64,000 nt of DNA from Rubellimicrobium mesophilum DSM 19309 (GTDB lineage Bacteria > Pseudomonadota > Alphaproteobacteria > Rhodobacterales > Rhodobacteraceae): assembly GCF_000600335.2 (NCBI RefSeq), contig NZ_KK088555.1, positions 39,019 to 103,018 on the forward strand, read 5' to 3'. Position numbers and translations under genes: made by a program. Shown in pieces: positions 26,918 to 37,267 of the stretch. The number at the start of each line of letters is the position of its first letter. The first letter of the stretch is position 1. The notes under the pieces are model-generated. The model did not search any database, was not told the origin of the DNA, and saw only the letters and a program-made list of their open reading frames with translations.

Positions 26918-29815
26918 CGCCGTCCTCCGCCGGGTTCGAGAGCCGCGCGAGGTAGGTCGTATGCGGGCGGGTGTTGAGCTCCGCGAGCAGCGCGTAGTCG
27001 TGGGGCGCGGCCTTGTCGGCCACCACGCGCGCGGCGGGGTCGTGGAGGTTGCCGAAGGTGATGGCCCGCGTCGGGCAGGCCTGGGCGCAGGCGGTCGTGA
27101 CCTCGCCGTCGGCGATGGGGCGGCCCTCCCTCTGGGCCTCGATCCGGGCGGCCGAGATGCGCTGGACGCAGTAGGTGCACTTCTCCATCACCCCGCGCGA
27201 GCGCACCGTGACCTCGGGGTTCCTCCGGTCCGCCTGCGGGTCCACGGGGAGCTTGAAGTCGGTGTATTCGCGCCAGTTGAAGCGCCGCACCTTGTAGGGG
27301 CAGTTCTGCGAGCAGTAGCGGGTGCCGACGCAGCGGTTGTAGACCTGCGCGTTGAGCCCGTCATGGGTGTGCACCGTGGCGTTGACCGGGCAGACGGCCT
27401 CGCAGGGGGCCTTCTCGCAGTGCATGCAGGGGACGGGCTGGAACAGCGTCTCGGGCGCCTCCGGGGTGCCCTGGTAGTAGCGGTCCACGCGGAGCCAGTG
27501 CATCTCGTGCCCGCGCTCCACTTCGGAGGGGCCGACGGTGGGGATGTTGTTCTCGCTCTGGCAGGCGGCGACGCAGGCCATGCAGCCGATGCAGGCGGTG
27601 AGGTCCACGGACATCCCCCAGCTTTCGCGGGGATAGTCCCAGTCGGGATAGAGCGACTCGGTCGGATCGGGCGGGATGCCGAGGTGGGGTCCTCTTGGAA
27701 CTCCTTGAGGCTCGCGTGGCGGACGATGTCGCGGCCCTCCATGGAGCCATGCTCCTGGGTGGTGAGGACGGGCACGCCGCCGGGGCCGGCGGGCTCGATC
27801 TCCAGCCCGGTCGCGAACCACTCCCCGGCATGGCGCAGGGCGAAGGCGTTGGCGCCCCTGGCCATCCCGGCGACCGAGCCCTCGCCCTGCCCGTAGCCGA
27901 GGCTCAGCGTCACGGTCCCGTCCGGGTGGCCGGGGACGATCCAGACGCGGGTCCGCAACTCCCGGCCGTCCAGCCGCAGGAGCGCCTCGTCGTCATTGGC
28001 GAGGCCGAGGTCCCCGGCGGTTCGCGACGAGAGCAGCGCGGCGTTGCCCCAGACGATCTTGGTCAGGGGGCGGGGCAGCTCCTGCAGCCAGGCGTTGTTG
28101 GCGTGGCGGCCGTCGCGGAGGAAGGGGTCGGGGACGAGGCGCAGCTCCAGCCCCGCCGGGGACTCGGGATCGGCGACGGGCGCGGGCGGCGCGGGCGCGG
28201 GGACCTCGACCGGGGCGGCGGCGGTGCCCTCCACGACGCCCCTCTGCAGCACCCCGGCCCAGGCGCGGTCGTCGAGCCCGGGCCAGTTCGCCCTCAGGAT
28301 GTCCTGCGCCGACAGGTCGTAGCGCCCGCCCCAGGCCGCGAGCACCTCAAGCGCCGTCCGCCCCTCGTAGAGCGGCTGGATCATCGGTTGCTGGAGCGAG
28401 GCCGTGCCGTCGAAGGCGCGCAGGTCGCCCCAGGCTTCGAGGTCGTGCGCGGCGGGGAGGAGCCAGTGGGCGAAGGGCGAGGTGGCGTCGGGATGAAGCG
28501 TCCAGTGGTGGAACGTCTCCAGCCGCCCGAGCGCCGCCGCGAGGTCCAGACCGCCCGGCGCGGTGCCGACCGGGTCGGGGGCGAGGCTGAGGAGGTGCCG
28601 CACCTTGCCACCCTCGATGGCTTGGGCGAGCGCGGACAGGTCGCCCTCGGCGGGCTCGGGCAGGGACGGCTCGATGAGGAGCGCCGCGCGGCTCAGGCTG
28701 CCGAGACGGGCGTTGATCCGCAGCGCGGCCTCGGCCCCCTCGGGCGGCTGGTGCTCGCCGGGGATCGCCAGCGCCTCGGGCCCCGCCGCGAGGAGGTCGC
28801 GGGCGGCGCGGCGCAGCCAGTCGGCCTGCGGCGCGTCGTCCGGCACCGCCCCGCCCTCGACGGCGGCGAGGAGCGCCCGCGCCATCGGCAGGACCTCCGA
28901 GGGACGCACCGCCCGGCGCTCGTCCGCCTTGGCGCCGGTGATCGTGGGCGTGGACTCCACGGCCCAGAGGCGCGACATGCCGTCCTCCGGCCCCCTCACC
29001 CGCCGCCCGTCGATGAAGTCGCGGGCGTAAGCCAACCGCCCCGGTCCCTCGGCCAGCACGTCGGCGTCCAGCGTCAGCACCCGCCGCGCCCGGTCAAGCC
29101 GCCAGACCGCCGCGAGCGGCCGTCCCCAGAGCCGCCGCGCCGCCTCGGGTAGCGGGTCGCGGCCGAGGGGGGCGTGCTCATAGACCCGCATCGCCGGGTA
29201 TTCGCCCCGCAGCGCCTCGACGAGGCGGTTGAGCGTCGGCGAGGTCGTGGGCTCCAGGAGCAGCGCGAGCCCCGCCCCGCCCGAGGGCCGCAGCCGGTCC
29301 CGCAGCCCGGCCACCGCGCCCCGCCACTCCCCCCAGGCGGCGGGCTCGCCCAGGTAGCGCGGGCTCCGCAGCCGCTCGGGGTCGTAGAGCGACAGCACCG
29401 CCGCCTGCATCACCGCGTCGGTCGCCCCGCGCGAGGCGGGGTGGTCGGGGTTCCCCTCGATCTTGATGGGCCGCCCCTCGCGCGTCGTGACCACGACGCC
29501 CATGCCCCAGCCCTCGGAGGCCAGCGTCGTGGCGTAGAGGCGGGCAAGGCCAGGGGTCGTCCGCTCCGGCTGGACGACGTAGGGAAGGATGTTCTCCTCG
29601 GGCCTACAGGCGGCGAGGCCCGAGAGGCCGAAGGCCGCCGCCATGAGCTTGAGGACGCTCCGGCGGTCGGGGCCCCGGTAGGCGAGGTCGGCAAGGGAGG
29701 GGAACTCGGCGTCGAGCCAGCGGCGGAACTCCGGCGAGTCCGCGGCCTCGTCGAGGCTCCGCCAGGGGCGGTCCCGCAGGGACGCGAGGTCGGGGCGGTC
29801 AGCGGTGGCAGACAT
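26910..29815 (-). CDS. actB: Alternative complex III iron-sulfur subunit ActB, with one apparent frameshift
   Basis: The corrected product is 968 residues. The N-terminal 700 residues are a molybdopterin-oxidoreductase-like region with a twin-arginine-like [21 protein letters not shown] near residue 50. The C-terminal region carries four cubane-cluster motifs, beginning [11 protein letters not shown], with [13 protein letters not shown], then [11 protein letters not shown] and CTYCVQR. The frame breaks in the G-run 27686-27689, about residue 709, between KEFQEDP and [16 protein letters not shown]. One added base restores the family sequence. It relays electrons between the quinol site and the cytochromes on the periplasmic face. 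Its start overlaps actA by 17 bases. Confidence 0.88.
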
Positions 29816-30455
29816 AGCAGTCCGTCATGTCCTCGGGATGGATGCCGCCCGCTTCCATCAGCCAGGACTGGAGCCTGGCGAGGTCGGCCGGCGGGCGCCA
29901 GTGCATCAGGAACACGTCCTGCGGCGGCCGGAGGTTCGGCTGGGGGTCGCGGTGGCAGCTCAGGCACCAGCCCATGGTGAGCGGCGCCTCCTGCCGCAGT
30001 ATGGGCATGGCATCCACCTCGCCGTGGCAGGTCTCGCAGGCGACGCCCTTGGCGACGTGGATCGAGTGGTTGAAGTAGACGAAGTCGGCGAGGTCGTGGA
30101 CGCGGACCCAGGCGATCGGCTGACCGGTGGCGAGGCTCTCGCGCACGGGGGCCAGCATGTCGGCGTTGGTGTAGAGCTGCGAATGGCAGGTCATGCAGGT
30201 CTCGGTCGGCGGCAGGCCGGCGCTGGCCGAGACCTCGACCCCCGTGTGGCAGTAGCGGCAGTCGAGCCCGAGGCCCCCCACATGGTGCGCGTGGCTGAAG
30301 GGGACGGGCTGCGCCGGCGCCCTCTCGGCCCCCGTGGCCCAGCCCGAGCGGACGTAGATCACCGAGACGGCGACCAGCACCAGGAGCCCGACGCCCAAGG
30401 ACCAGAGGACCAGGCGGGCGATGCCGTTGGCGGAGGGGCGGAAGACCTGCGTCAT
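29799..30455 (-). CDS. actA: Alternative complex III pentaheme cytochrome c subunit ActA
   Basis: The product is 218 residues. One N-terminal membrane helix (RLVLWSLGVGLLVLVAVSVIY) is followed by five heme motifs: CRYCH, CMTCH, CETCH, CLSCH and CYVCH. Extra histidines such as FSHAHHVG and FNHSIHVA can be distal ligands. It is the first gene of the twelve-gene respiratory operon, so the operon promoter must lie in the 576-base gap shared with the XRE gene on the other strand. It is periplasmic and anchored in the inner membrane. Confidence 0.95.
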   Translation of the reverse strand: MTQVFRPSANGIARLVLWSLGVGLLVLVAVSVIYVRSGWATGAERAPAQPVPFSHAHHVGGLGLDCRYCHTGVEVSASAGLPPTETCMTCHSQLYTNADMLAPVRESLATGQPIAWVRVHDLADFVYFNHSIHVAKGVACETCHGEVDAMPILRQEAPLTMGWCLSCHRDPQPNLRPPQDVFLMHWRPPADLARLQSWLMEAGGIHPEDMTDCYVCHR

Positions 30456-31031
30456 GGGACGGCGCCGTCCCCGAGCGGGCCCGCTCTCCCCCTCATGCCG
30501 GGAACCGCGTCGGGAACGAACCCGCGGTCGTCGCGGGTCCGGCAAGGGGGAGGGCGCCACGCGACAGGCCGCCGGCCGACCGGCTGCCCCGGATCCGAAG
30601 ACGGCACAGCAAGAGGTTTCCACCCGTTCGAGCCACCGGCGCCCCCTGCGCTGATCCGGCACGTCGGCGAGCCAACACCGCAGGTCGATTCCGGGTTCCC
30701 CGAAGACCGGGCCTGCCGTGGCGCGAGGTCCCCGACCGACCTGCGATCCGCCGTCCGGCGGCCGCCCGCTCATCCTGGCGCCGGGCCCCCTCGGGCCGGG
30801 GACGCCGAGGACTTGCCAGGTCGGAGGGCCGGCGCTATGTGCCCCGGCGAGGCCGGAAACCTTCCCCGACCGGGCTCCTCCTCGACCCGCCCCGGGCGCC
30901 ATGCCTTTCGGGGCACGGTCCTGCGCGATTCATAGACCTTTCCTCGTTCTGCGGTTGTATCGAGGGCCTGCTATCGGCTAGATGCCTGTCAGGGGCCCTG
31001 GTCGTGCGCGGCCCCGAGGGGAAGTGAGTTC
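30456..31031. other. Divergent intergenic region, no gene seen
   Basis: This 576-base gap separates actA (minus) from an XRE regulator (plus) and should hold both promoters. I found no convincing reading frame, tRNA or REP copy. On the plus strand TTGTAT and CTAGAT are 17 bases apart around 30956-30984, a weak promoter candidate for the XRE gene. No clear Fnr or other operator was recognised. Confidence 0.5.
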
Positions 31032-31451
31032 ATGGATCGCATCGACGTCCTCGTGGGGCAGCGCATACGTGCGCTTCGCGCCGCGCAGGGGATGAGCCAG
31101 GCCGAGCTGGGACAGAAGGTGGGCGTGAGGTTTCAGCAGATCCAGAAATACGAGAGCGGGGCGAACCGGGTCAGCGCGTCGCGGCTGCTGGCCCTGGCGC
31201 AGACGCTCGGCGTGCCGGTGAGCCACTTCTTCGACGGACTCGGGGCCTCGGGCGAGGGACAGGCCGGGCCGGGCGCGACGGGCGCCCAGACCGGCGGCCC
31301 CCTCGCGGACCTGCTCGTGGACGAGCAGTTCATGACCCTGGCGCGCGACTTCCCCAGGCTCACCGCGCGCCAGAGGGAGGCCGTGCTCGCGCTCGTGCGC
31401 TCCCTGACCGAAGGGCAGGAGGCCGCGCCCGGCCGCCTGCTCGGTCCCTGA
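31032..31451 (+). CDS. XRE-family transcriptional regulator
   Basis: The product is 139 residues. An N-terminal helix-turn-helix covers about residues 10-65 (IRALRAAQGMSQAELGQKVG, then FQQIQKYESGANRVSASRL). A glycine-rich linker leads to a short helical tail (LTARQREAVLALVRSL). The architecture matches small XRE regulators common in Rhodobacterales. GAGGGGAAG precedes the start. It lies 37 bases ahead of the LuxR gene on the same strand, so it is probably part of the quorum-sensing locus. Confidence 0.87.
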   Translation: MDRIDVLVGQRIRALRAAQGMSQAELGQKVGVRFQQIQKYESGANRVSASRLLALAQTLGVPVSHFFDGLGASGEGQAGPGATGAQTGGPLADLLVDEQFMTLARDFPRLTARQREAVLALVRSLTEGQEAAPGRLLGP

Positions 31452-31488
31452 GCGCGCGGCGGGACAGGCGTCCGGGGGGCTGAAGCGG

Positions 31489-32199
31489 ATGGCGATGACG
31501 GACCTTCTCGACCTGGGTGCCCTGCCGGAGGGCGCGAAGGACCTCACCGGGTTCCTGAACGAGGTCCGCGAGCGCTTCGAGTTCGACCACGCCGCCTATG
31601 CCGGCATGAGCCCCGTGGGCCAGGGCGTCCACGGTCACGTCACCTATCCCGACGCCTGGAAGGAGCACTACGTCAGGCAGGGCTTCCACCGGACGGACCC
31701 GACGATCCTGATGGCGGCCCGCAGCATCGCGCCGGTGGACTGGCGCCGGCTCGAGCACGACGAGAACTTCAAGGCGGTGTTCCGCGACGCCTACGACTTC
31801 GGCATCACCGACCGGGGCCTCACCATCCCGGTGCGCGGCCCCTACGGCGACGTGGGGATGCTCAGCGTCACCCGCAACTGCGGCCCGGCCGAGTGGGACA
31901 AGCTCGTCCATCACGTGATCGGCGACCTGCAGTCGGTGGCGGTCCACGTCCACGACACGGTGATGCGGTCGGACGTGCTGATGCGGTCGCTGCGCTTCCC
32001 GGCGCTCTCCACCCGCGAGAAGGAGATCCTCCAATGGATCGCCGCGGGCAAGTCGCAGCAGGACGTGGCCGACATCCTGTCGATCTCCCAGCGCACCGTC
32101 GAGGTGCACCTCCGCTCCGGCCGGGAGAAGCTCTACGCCCTGACCACGCCGCAGGCCGTGGGCCGGGCGATCGCCATGGGGCTCATCTACCCGCTCTGA
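31489..32199 (+). CDS. LuxR-family quorum-sensing regulator
   Basis: The product is 236 residues. Residues about 15-165 form the acyl-homoserine-lactone-binding domain. Family residues include the W, Y and D of DAWKEHYVRQGFHRTDP, then PVDWRRL and the GLTIPVRGPYGDVGMLSV strand pair. Residues about 172-232 form the LuxR helix-turn-helix (LSTREKEILQWIAAGKSQQDVA, then SISQRTVEVHL). ATG codons at 31489 and 31495 are both possible starts. The lactone synthase gene follows after 138 bases, with paired palindromes between the two that are its probable target sites. Confidence 0.93.
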   Translation: MAMTDLLDLGALPEGAKDLTGFLNEVRERFEFDHAAYAGMSPVGQGVHGHVTYPDAWKEHYVRQGFHRTDPTILMAARSIAPVDWRRLEHDENFKAVFRDAYDFGITDRGLTIPVRGPYGDVGMLSVTRNCGPAEWDKLVHHVIGDLQSVAVHVHDTVMRSDVLMRSLRFPALSTREKEILQWIAAGKSQQDVADILSISQRTVEVHLRSGREKLYALTTPQAVGRAIAMGLIYPL

Positions 32200-32205
32200 G
32201 CCGGC

Positions 32206-32264
32206 GGAATCCCGCGGACTACGGGATTCCCACATGCCCGCAAGCACCGCCTTACGGGATTCCC
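32206..32264. promoter_or_regulatory. Tandem palindromes between luxR and luxI, candidate lux boxes
   Basis: ACGGGATTCCCACA occurs twice (32221-32234 and 32254-32267) as an exact direct repeat, each copy centred on the odd palindrome GGGATTCCC. The copies are 33 bases apart, about three helical turns. A third, inverted, imperfect copy (GGAATCC, 32206-32212) lies just after the luxR stop. The repeats sit 70-135 bases ahead of the luxI start. They differ from the usual 18-20 base lux box. Confidence 0.6.
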
Positions 32265-32337
32265 ACAATACCGCGGGGCCCCCTCCTGGTGTCTTCTGAT
32301 CTTGGGGAAACTCAATCGAGCCAAGGGGGACTGGCCA

Positions 32338-33237
32338 ATGATCATCGTTATCGACGCAATCAACCGCAAGAAGTTCGGTGCCATCCTGGACGAGATGTTC
32401 CGGCTCCGCGCCCGGGTCTTCGGCGACCGCCTCGGCTGGGAGGTGGAAGTCAAGGACGGCAAGGAGATCGACCGCTTCGACGCGCTCGACCCGGCCTACG
32501 TGGTCGGCCTGGACGACGAGGGCCACGTCATCTCCTGCGCCCGGGCGCTGCAGACGACGGGCCCGCACATGCTGGCGGACGTGTTCCACTCCATCCTCGA
32601 CGGCGAGCCGCCGCTGCGCAGCGCCACGCTCTGGGAATCGACCCGCTTCTGCGTGGACACCCAGCGCCTGGGCGCCGGCCGTGGCCGGAACTCGGTCAGC
32701 TACGCCACCTGCGAGCTGATGGTGGGCTCGCTCGAGTTCTGCATGAGGTCGGGGATCAGCGACATCGTCACCGTCATCGACCCGGTGATGGACCGCGTGC
32801 TGAAGCGGTCGGACAACGCGCCCTACGACTACGTCGGCACGACCAAGCAGATGGGCAAGGTGCCGGCCATGGCCGCCCTCCTCGACTGCACCGAGGAGCG
32901 GATCGAGAAGGTGCGCCGCTTCGCCGGCATCGAGGGCAACGTGTTCCTGACCGAGGACGAGGCGCTCGCGCTCGTCGAGCGGAGCCAGGCCAAGGCGGCC
33001 GCGACCAACGTGGTGCCGCTCCGCCGCGACACCTCGGCCGAGCCGCCCCGCAGCACCGTGAGCCTCGACGACGTCATGGCCTACTGCGTGGACCAGATCC
33101 GCTCCGCCAAGACCCTGGAGGAGCGCTCGGCCGCCCTGGCCGTCGTCCGCGAGGTGCTCAAGGCGACCGAGGCCGCCCGCGCCGAGAAGGCCGCGGCACC
33201 GAAGGCCCACGAGGTCACGCTGTCCAAGGCCCACTGA
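32338..33237 (+). CDS. Acyl-homoserine-lactone synthase (LuxI family) with a long C-terminal tail
   Basis: The product is 299 residues from the ATG before IIVIDAINRK, well above the usual 200-220. Core residues of the family are present: FRLRARVF, GWEVEV, EIDRFDALDPAYVVG, CARAL and WESTRFCVD. The core ends near residue 200 (GKVPAMAALLDC). The remaining hundred residues are charged and mostly helical (LTEDEALALVERSQAKAAA, then LDDVMAYCVDQIRSAKTLEE) and match nothing I know. It makes the signal for the neighbouring LuxR. GGGGGA precedes the start. Confidence 0.93.
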   Translation: MIIVIDAINRKKFGAILDEMFRLRARVFGDRLGWEVEVKDGKEIDRFDALDPAYVVGLDDEGHVISCARALQTTGPHMLADVFHSILDGEPPLRSATLWESTRFCVDTQRLGAGRGRNSVSYATCELMVGSLEFCMRSGISDIVTVIDPVMDRVLKRSDNAPYDYVGTTKQMGKVPAMAALLDCTEERIEKVRRFAGIEGNVFLTEDEALALVERSQAKAAATNVVPLRRDTSAEPPRSTVSLDDVMAYCVDQIRSAKTLEERSAALAVVREVLKATEAARAEKAAAPKAHEVTLSKAH

Positions 33238-33242
33238 CCGGG

Positions 33243-33285
33243 CGCGGGATGCGCCGGTCCCGAACAGGACCGGGCGCATCCCGCG
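33243..33285 (+). terminator. Strong hairpin after luxI
   Basis: CGCGGGATGCGCC pairs with GGCGCATCCCGCG, continued by GGTCC/GGACC with one bulged base and a six-base loop. It begins six bases after the luxI stop. No T-run follows, but a second hairpin (GACGGC/GCCGTC) does, so it may work with Rho or stabilise the transcript end. Confidence 0.5.
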
Positions 33286-33360
33286 ACGGCTCCGGCGCCG
33301 TCGGTTGCGCAAGGGGCGCATTGGCCTTAAGCCCCGTCCCGCACGGATAGCGGGGGCAGC

Positions 33361-33972
33361 ATGGCCAACCACCTCCACAAGGGCGACCTGCCGGACGGCC
33401 TCGATCTCGGGCCCGTCGTCGCCATCGACTGCGAGACCATGGGCCTGGTGCCCGGCCGCGACCGGCTCTGCCTGGTCCAGATGTCCGCCGGCGACGGCGA
33501 CTGCCACCTCGTGCAGGTGGCGCCCGGCCAGGCGCAGGCGCCGAACCTCTGCCGGATGCTGGCCGACCCGGACGTGCTCAAGCTATTCCACTTCGGCCGC
33601 TTCGACATCGCCGCTCTCGACAACGCCTTCGGCGTGCTGACGGCGCCGGTCTACTGCACCAAGATCGCCTCCAAGCTCGTGCGGACCTTCACCGACCGGC
33701 ACGGGCTCAAGTACCTGCTGCAGGACCTCCTCAACGTCGACATCTCCAAGCAGCAGCAGCAGTCGGACTGGGGCGCGGCGGAGCTGACGCCGGCGCAACT
33801 CGACTACGCGGCCTCGGACGTCCTCCATCTCCACCGGCTCCGGGGCGCTCTCGACAGGCTGCTGGCGCGCGAGGGGCGGACGGAGCTTGCGCAGGCCTGC
33901 TTCGACTTCCTGCCGTACCGGGCGCAGCTCGACCTCGCGGGCTGGCCCGAGATCGACATCTTCGCGCACTAG
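33361..33972 (+). CDS. RNase D-like 3'-5' exoribonuclease
   Basis: The product is 203 residues, a stand-alone DEDDy nuclease domain without the HRDC domains of full RNase D. The acidic metal ligands are visible in VAIDCETMGL (Exo I), FHFGRFDIAAL (Exo II) and DYAASDVLHLHRL with its tyrosine (Exo III). It trims RNA 3' ends in the cytoplasm. Alphaproteobacteria commonly keep this gene beside lptC, as here, where lptC begins two bases after its stop. Confidence 0.9.
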   Translation: MANHLHKGDLPDGLDLGPVVAIDCETMGLVPGRDRLCLVQMSAGDGDCHLVQVAPGQAQAPNLCRMLADPDVLKLFHFGRFDIAALDNAFGVLTAPVYCTKIASKLVRTFTDRHGLKYLLQDLLNVDISKQQQQSDWGAAELTPAQLDYAASDVLHLHRLRGALDRLLAREGRTELAQACFDFLPYRAQLDLAGWPEIDIFAH

Positions 33973-33974
33973 CA

Positions 33975-34625
33975 ATGGACGGGCGCCCTCCGGCCCCCGA
34001 GGCGCCGCCCCGCGTCCCGTTCCGCCGCCGCTCGCGCGTGGTGGCCTGGGCCAAGGTGCTGCTGCCCCTCGCGGCGCTGGCGCTCCTCTCCACGGTCTTC
34101 CTGGTGGCGCGTGGGCCCGGCTCGGAGGTGGAGATCCCCTTCGCCCGCATCGAGGAGATCGCGAAGGAGCCGCGCATGGACAAGCCGCGCCTGGCCGGCG
34201 TGACCGAGGACGGGACCACGCTGGCGCTGACCGCCAACCGGATCACCCCCCTGCCCGACCGGCCCGACACCTTCGCGCTGACCGCGCCCCGCCTGGAGAC
34301 GCGGAGCCCCGAGGGGGGCGAGGCGCGGCTCGCCGCCGGGTCCGGCGAGGTGGACGGCCCGTCGCGGAGCCTGCGCCTGTCGGGCGGCGTGCATGTCGAG
34401 GCCGAGCCCGGCATCGTGGTCGAGACGCCCGAGCTCACGGCCGACCTCGCCACCGGGACGCTGGTCGCGGGGGCGGTCACCGCCGAGTCGCCCATGGGCT
34501 CCATCGTGGCCGGCGCGCTCACCCTGGAGCAGGGAGAGGGGAACGGCGCGCGGCTGGTCTTCAATCGCGGCGTGCGACTGTTATATCAGCCGGAACGCCC
34601 ACCGCCCGCCGAGGCCCCGCGATGA
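33975..34625 (+). CDS. lptC: LPS export protein LptC
   Basis: The product is 216 residues. One N-terminal helix (VLLPLAALALLSTVFLVAR, about residues 28-46) anchors a periplasmic beta-jellyroll with repeated short strands such as LAGVTEDGTTLALTANRI and GGVHVEAEPGIVVETPEL. It receives lipopolysaccharide from the inner-membrane transporter and hands it to LptA. The stop overlaps the lptA ATG by four bases. The identification rests on fold pattern plus strict synteny with lptA and lptB. Confidence 0.9.
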   Translation: MDGRPPAPEAPPRVPFRRRSRVVAWAKVLLPLAALALLSTVFLVARGPGSEVEIPFARIEEIAKEPRMDKPRLAGVTEDGTTLALTANRITPLPDRPDTFALTAPRLETRSPEGGEARLAAGSGEVDGPSRSLRLSGGVHVEAEPGIVVETPELTADLATGTLVAGAVTAESPMGSIVAGALTLEQGEGNGARLVFNRGVRLLYQPERPPPAEAPR

Positions 34626-35100
34626 TCCCCCTGCGCGCCGCCCTCCTTGCGCTCCTGAGCCTTCCCACGGTCGTGGCCGCCCAAGGGGTGCAGCTCGGGG
34701 GCGCCTTCGCGGCCGACCCGTCCGCGCCGGTCGAGGTGACCTCGGACAGCCTCTCCGTCGATCAGGCCACGGGCGCGGCGGTCTTCACCGGCCACGTGAC
34801 CATCGGCCAGGGCGACCTGCGGGTGCAGGCCGGCGAGGTCGAGGTCCGCTACGACGAGGCGACGGGCGGCATCGCGCGGCTCCTCGCCACCGGGGGCGTG
34901 ACGCTCGCCACGCCCCAGGAGGCGGCCGAGGCGCGGGAGGCGGACTATGACCTCGGCTCCGGGACGCTGACGATGACCGGCGAGGTGCTGCTCACCCAGG
35001 GGCCCAGCGCCATCTCGGGCGACCGTCTGGTGGTGGACCTGAACGCCGGGACCGCCCGGATGGAGGGCAACGTGCGCACGATCCTGCAGAGGCCGGAGCC

Positions 35101-35104
<4 letters not shown>
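34622..35104 (+). CDS. lptA: LPS transport periplasmic protein LptA
   Basis: The product is 160 residues with a signal peptide (LLALLSLPTVVAAQG). The OstA-like domain shows VEVTSDSLSVDQATGAAVFTG, GDLRVQAGEVEVRYDE and the mirrored second half ADYDLGSGTLTMTGEVLL with ISGDRLVVDLNAG. These strands bridge the periplasm for lipopolysaccharide export. It overlaps lptC and lptB by four bases each. Confidence 0.93.
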
Positions 35105-35907
<803 letters not shown>

Positions 35908-36045
35908 CGCGGCGGCCGGGGCAAGCGAAGGGCCGCGTCGAACGGGCCGCGAGGCCGCAGGGAGAATCGGCCGGCGACGGCCGAGGACAAGCAGAGCAAC
36001 GACCGGCCGCCCGCCAAGGGCCCCGGCACGATCCGAGGAGATGAC

Positions 36046-36651
36046 ATGCGCATTCGAGTGAGCGGCAAGGACATCGACATCGGCGAGTCCCTCCAGACGC
36101 ATGTGAACCAGGAGCTCGGCGAGACCCTGGGCAAGTACGCCGGGCGTCCGACCGACGCCACCGTGACCTTTTCCAAGGACGGCCACCTCTTCTGCTGCGA
36201 GATCTTCGTGCATCTCTCCACCGGCCTCGTGGTGCAGGCCAAGGGCGGCGCGGCCGACGTCTATGCGGGCTTCGAGGTCGCCCGCGAGAAGGTGGACAAG
36301 CAGCTCCGCCGCCACAAGCGCCGGCTCAAGGACCATCACAAGGAGCGCGTGAGCCCCGTGGACACCGTCCCGGCCGGGTCCTTCGTGCTGGCCCCCTTCG
36401 ACGAGGAGGAGGAGCACGCGGAGGGCGCCAACGGCACGGCGCCCGGGCCGACCATCATCGCCGAGACCGAGCTCAGCGTCCTGTCGCTGTCGGTCGGCGA
36501 GGCGGTCATGCAGATGGAGCTGGCCCACGCGCCCGTGCTCGTGTTCCGCAACGAGAAGGGCGGCGCGATCAACGTCGTCTACCGGCGCGAGGACGGCAAC
36601 ATCGGCTGGATCGACCCCCGGGTCGAATCCGGTGGCGCAGCGCAAGGCTGA
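36046..36651 (+). CDS. hpf: Ribosome hibernation promoting factor, long form
   Basis: The product is 201 residues. The N-terminal HPF/RaiA domain (residues 1-105) shows MRIRVSGKDIDIGESLQTHV, VTFSKDGHLF and the basic KQLRRHKRRLKDHHK helix end that sits in the ribosomal channel. The C-terminal domain (about 140-195) has LSVGEAVMQMELAHAPVLVF and VYRREDGNIGWIDP, which in long HPFs drives 100S dimer formation. ptsN follows three bases later, the usual alphaproteobacterial pairing. GAGGAGATGAC precedes the start. Confidence 0.94.
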   Translation: MRIRVSGKDIDIGESLQTHVNQELGETLGKYAGRPTDATVTFSKDGHLFCCEIFVHLSTGLVVQAKGGAADVYAGFEVAREKVDKQLRRHKRRLKDHHKERVSPVDTVPAGSFVLAPFDEEEEHAEGANGTAPGPTIIAETELSVLSLSVGEAVMQMELAHAPVLVFRNEKGGAINVVYRREDGNIGWIDPRVESGGAAQG

Positions 36652-36654
36652 TCC

Positions 36655-37122
36655 ATGCAGCTCGCCGAGATTCTCCGGCCGGACGGCGTCAAGGTCCTGG
36701 CCTCCTCCCCCAGCAAGCGGCGCCTGTTCCAGGACCTGGCCGAGATGGCCGGGGCCTGCTGGGGCCTCGACCCCGCGAAGGTGAACGAGGCGCTGCTCGA
36801 GCGCGAGGGGCTGGGCCCCACGGGCGTGGGCCAGGGCATCGCCCTGCCGCACGCGCGGCTCCATGGCCTCGACCGGGTGCGAGGGCTGTTCCTTCGGCTG
36901 GAGAAGCCCCTGGACTTCGAGTCGGTGGACCGGCAGCCGGTGGATCTCGTGTTCTGCCTGCTCGCCCCCGCGAGCGCGGGGGTGGAGCATCTCAAGGCGC
37001 TGGCGCTGGTGTCGCGGACGCTGCGGGACCCGGCGCTCTGCGCCAAGCTGCGGGCCAACAGCGACCCGGCGACGCTGCACACGATCCTGACCGAGAGCGG
37101 GCCCCGGAACCTCGCGGCCTGA
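36655..37122 (+). CDS. ptsN: PTS IIA-like nitrogen regulatory protein PtsN
   Basis: The product is 155 residues of the EIIA-Ntr family, a regulatory phosphocarrier not linked to sugar uptake. The phosphorylated histidine is visible in GIALPHARLHG near residue 65. Supporting blocks are KRRLFQDLAEMAG, VNEALLEREGLGPTGVGQG and PVDLVFCLLAPASAGVEHL. It lies in one unit with hpf, and in other bacteria such proteins affect potassium and nitrogen control. Confidence 0.94.
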   Translation: MQLAEILRPDGVKVLASSPSKRRLFQDLAEMAGACWGLDPAKVNEALLEREGLGPTGVGQGIALPHARLHGLDRVRGLFLRLEKPLDFESVDRQPVDLVFCLLAPASAGVEHLKALALVSRTLRDPALCAKLRANSDPATLHTILTESGPRNLAA

Positions 37123-37179
37123 GGCCCGCCGCGCGTCGCGCCGGGCGAGGGCGGCGGCGCGGGGGTTGGGGCGAGTCGT

Positions 37180-37267
37180 CGTAGGGTGGGCTTCAGCCCG
37201 CCATGCCTTGTCGGGCAGGGGAGCGTCGGTGGTGGTCGGGGCGTGGCGGGCTGAAGCCCGCCCTACG
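37180..37267. repeat. REP-like palindromic repeat, copy 2
   Basis: The 26-base arms are near-perfect inverted copies, closest to copies 1 and 4. The right arm ends CGCCCTACG, so on the minus strand its edge supplies a TAG triplet. It lies between ptsN and the oppositely oriented small gene, again a convergent gap. Confidence 0.82.

Noticed and set aside
30456..31031. A gene in the actA/XRE gap
   Set aside because: Frames there lack ribosome sites, have shifting composition and resemble no protein family.
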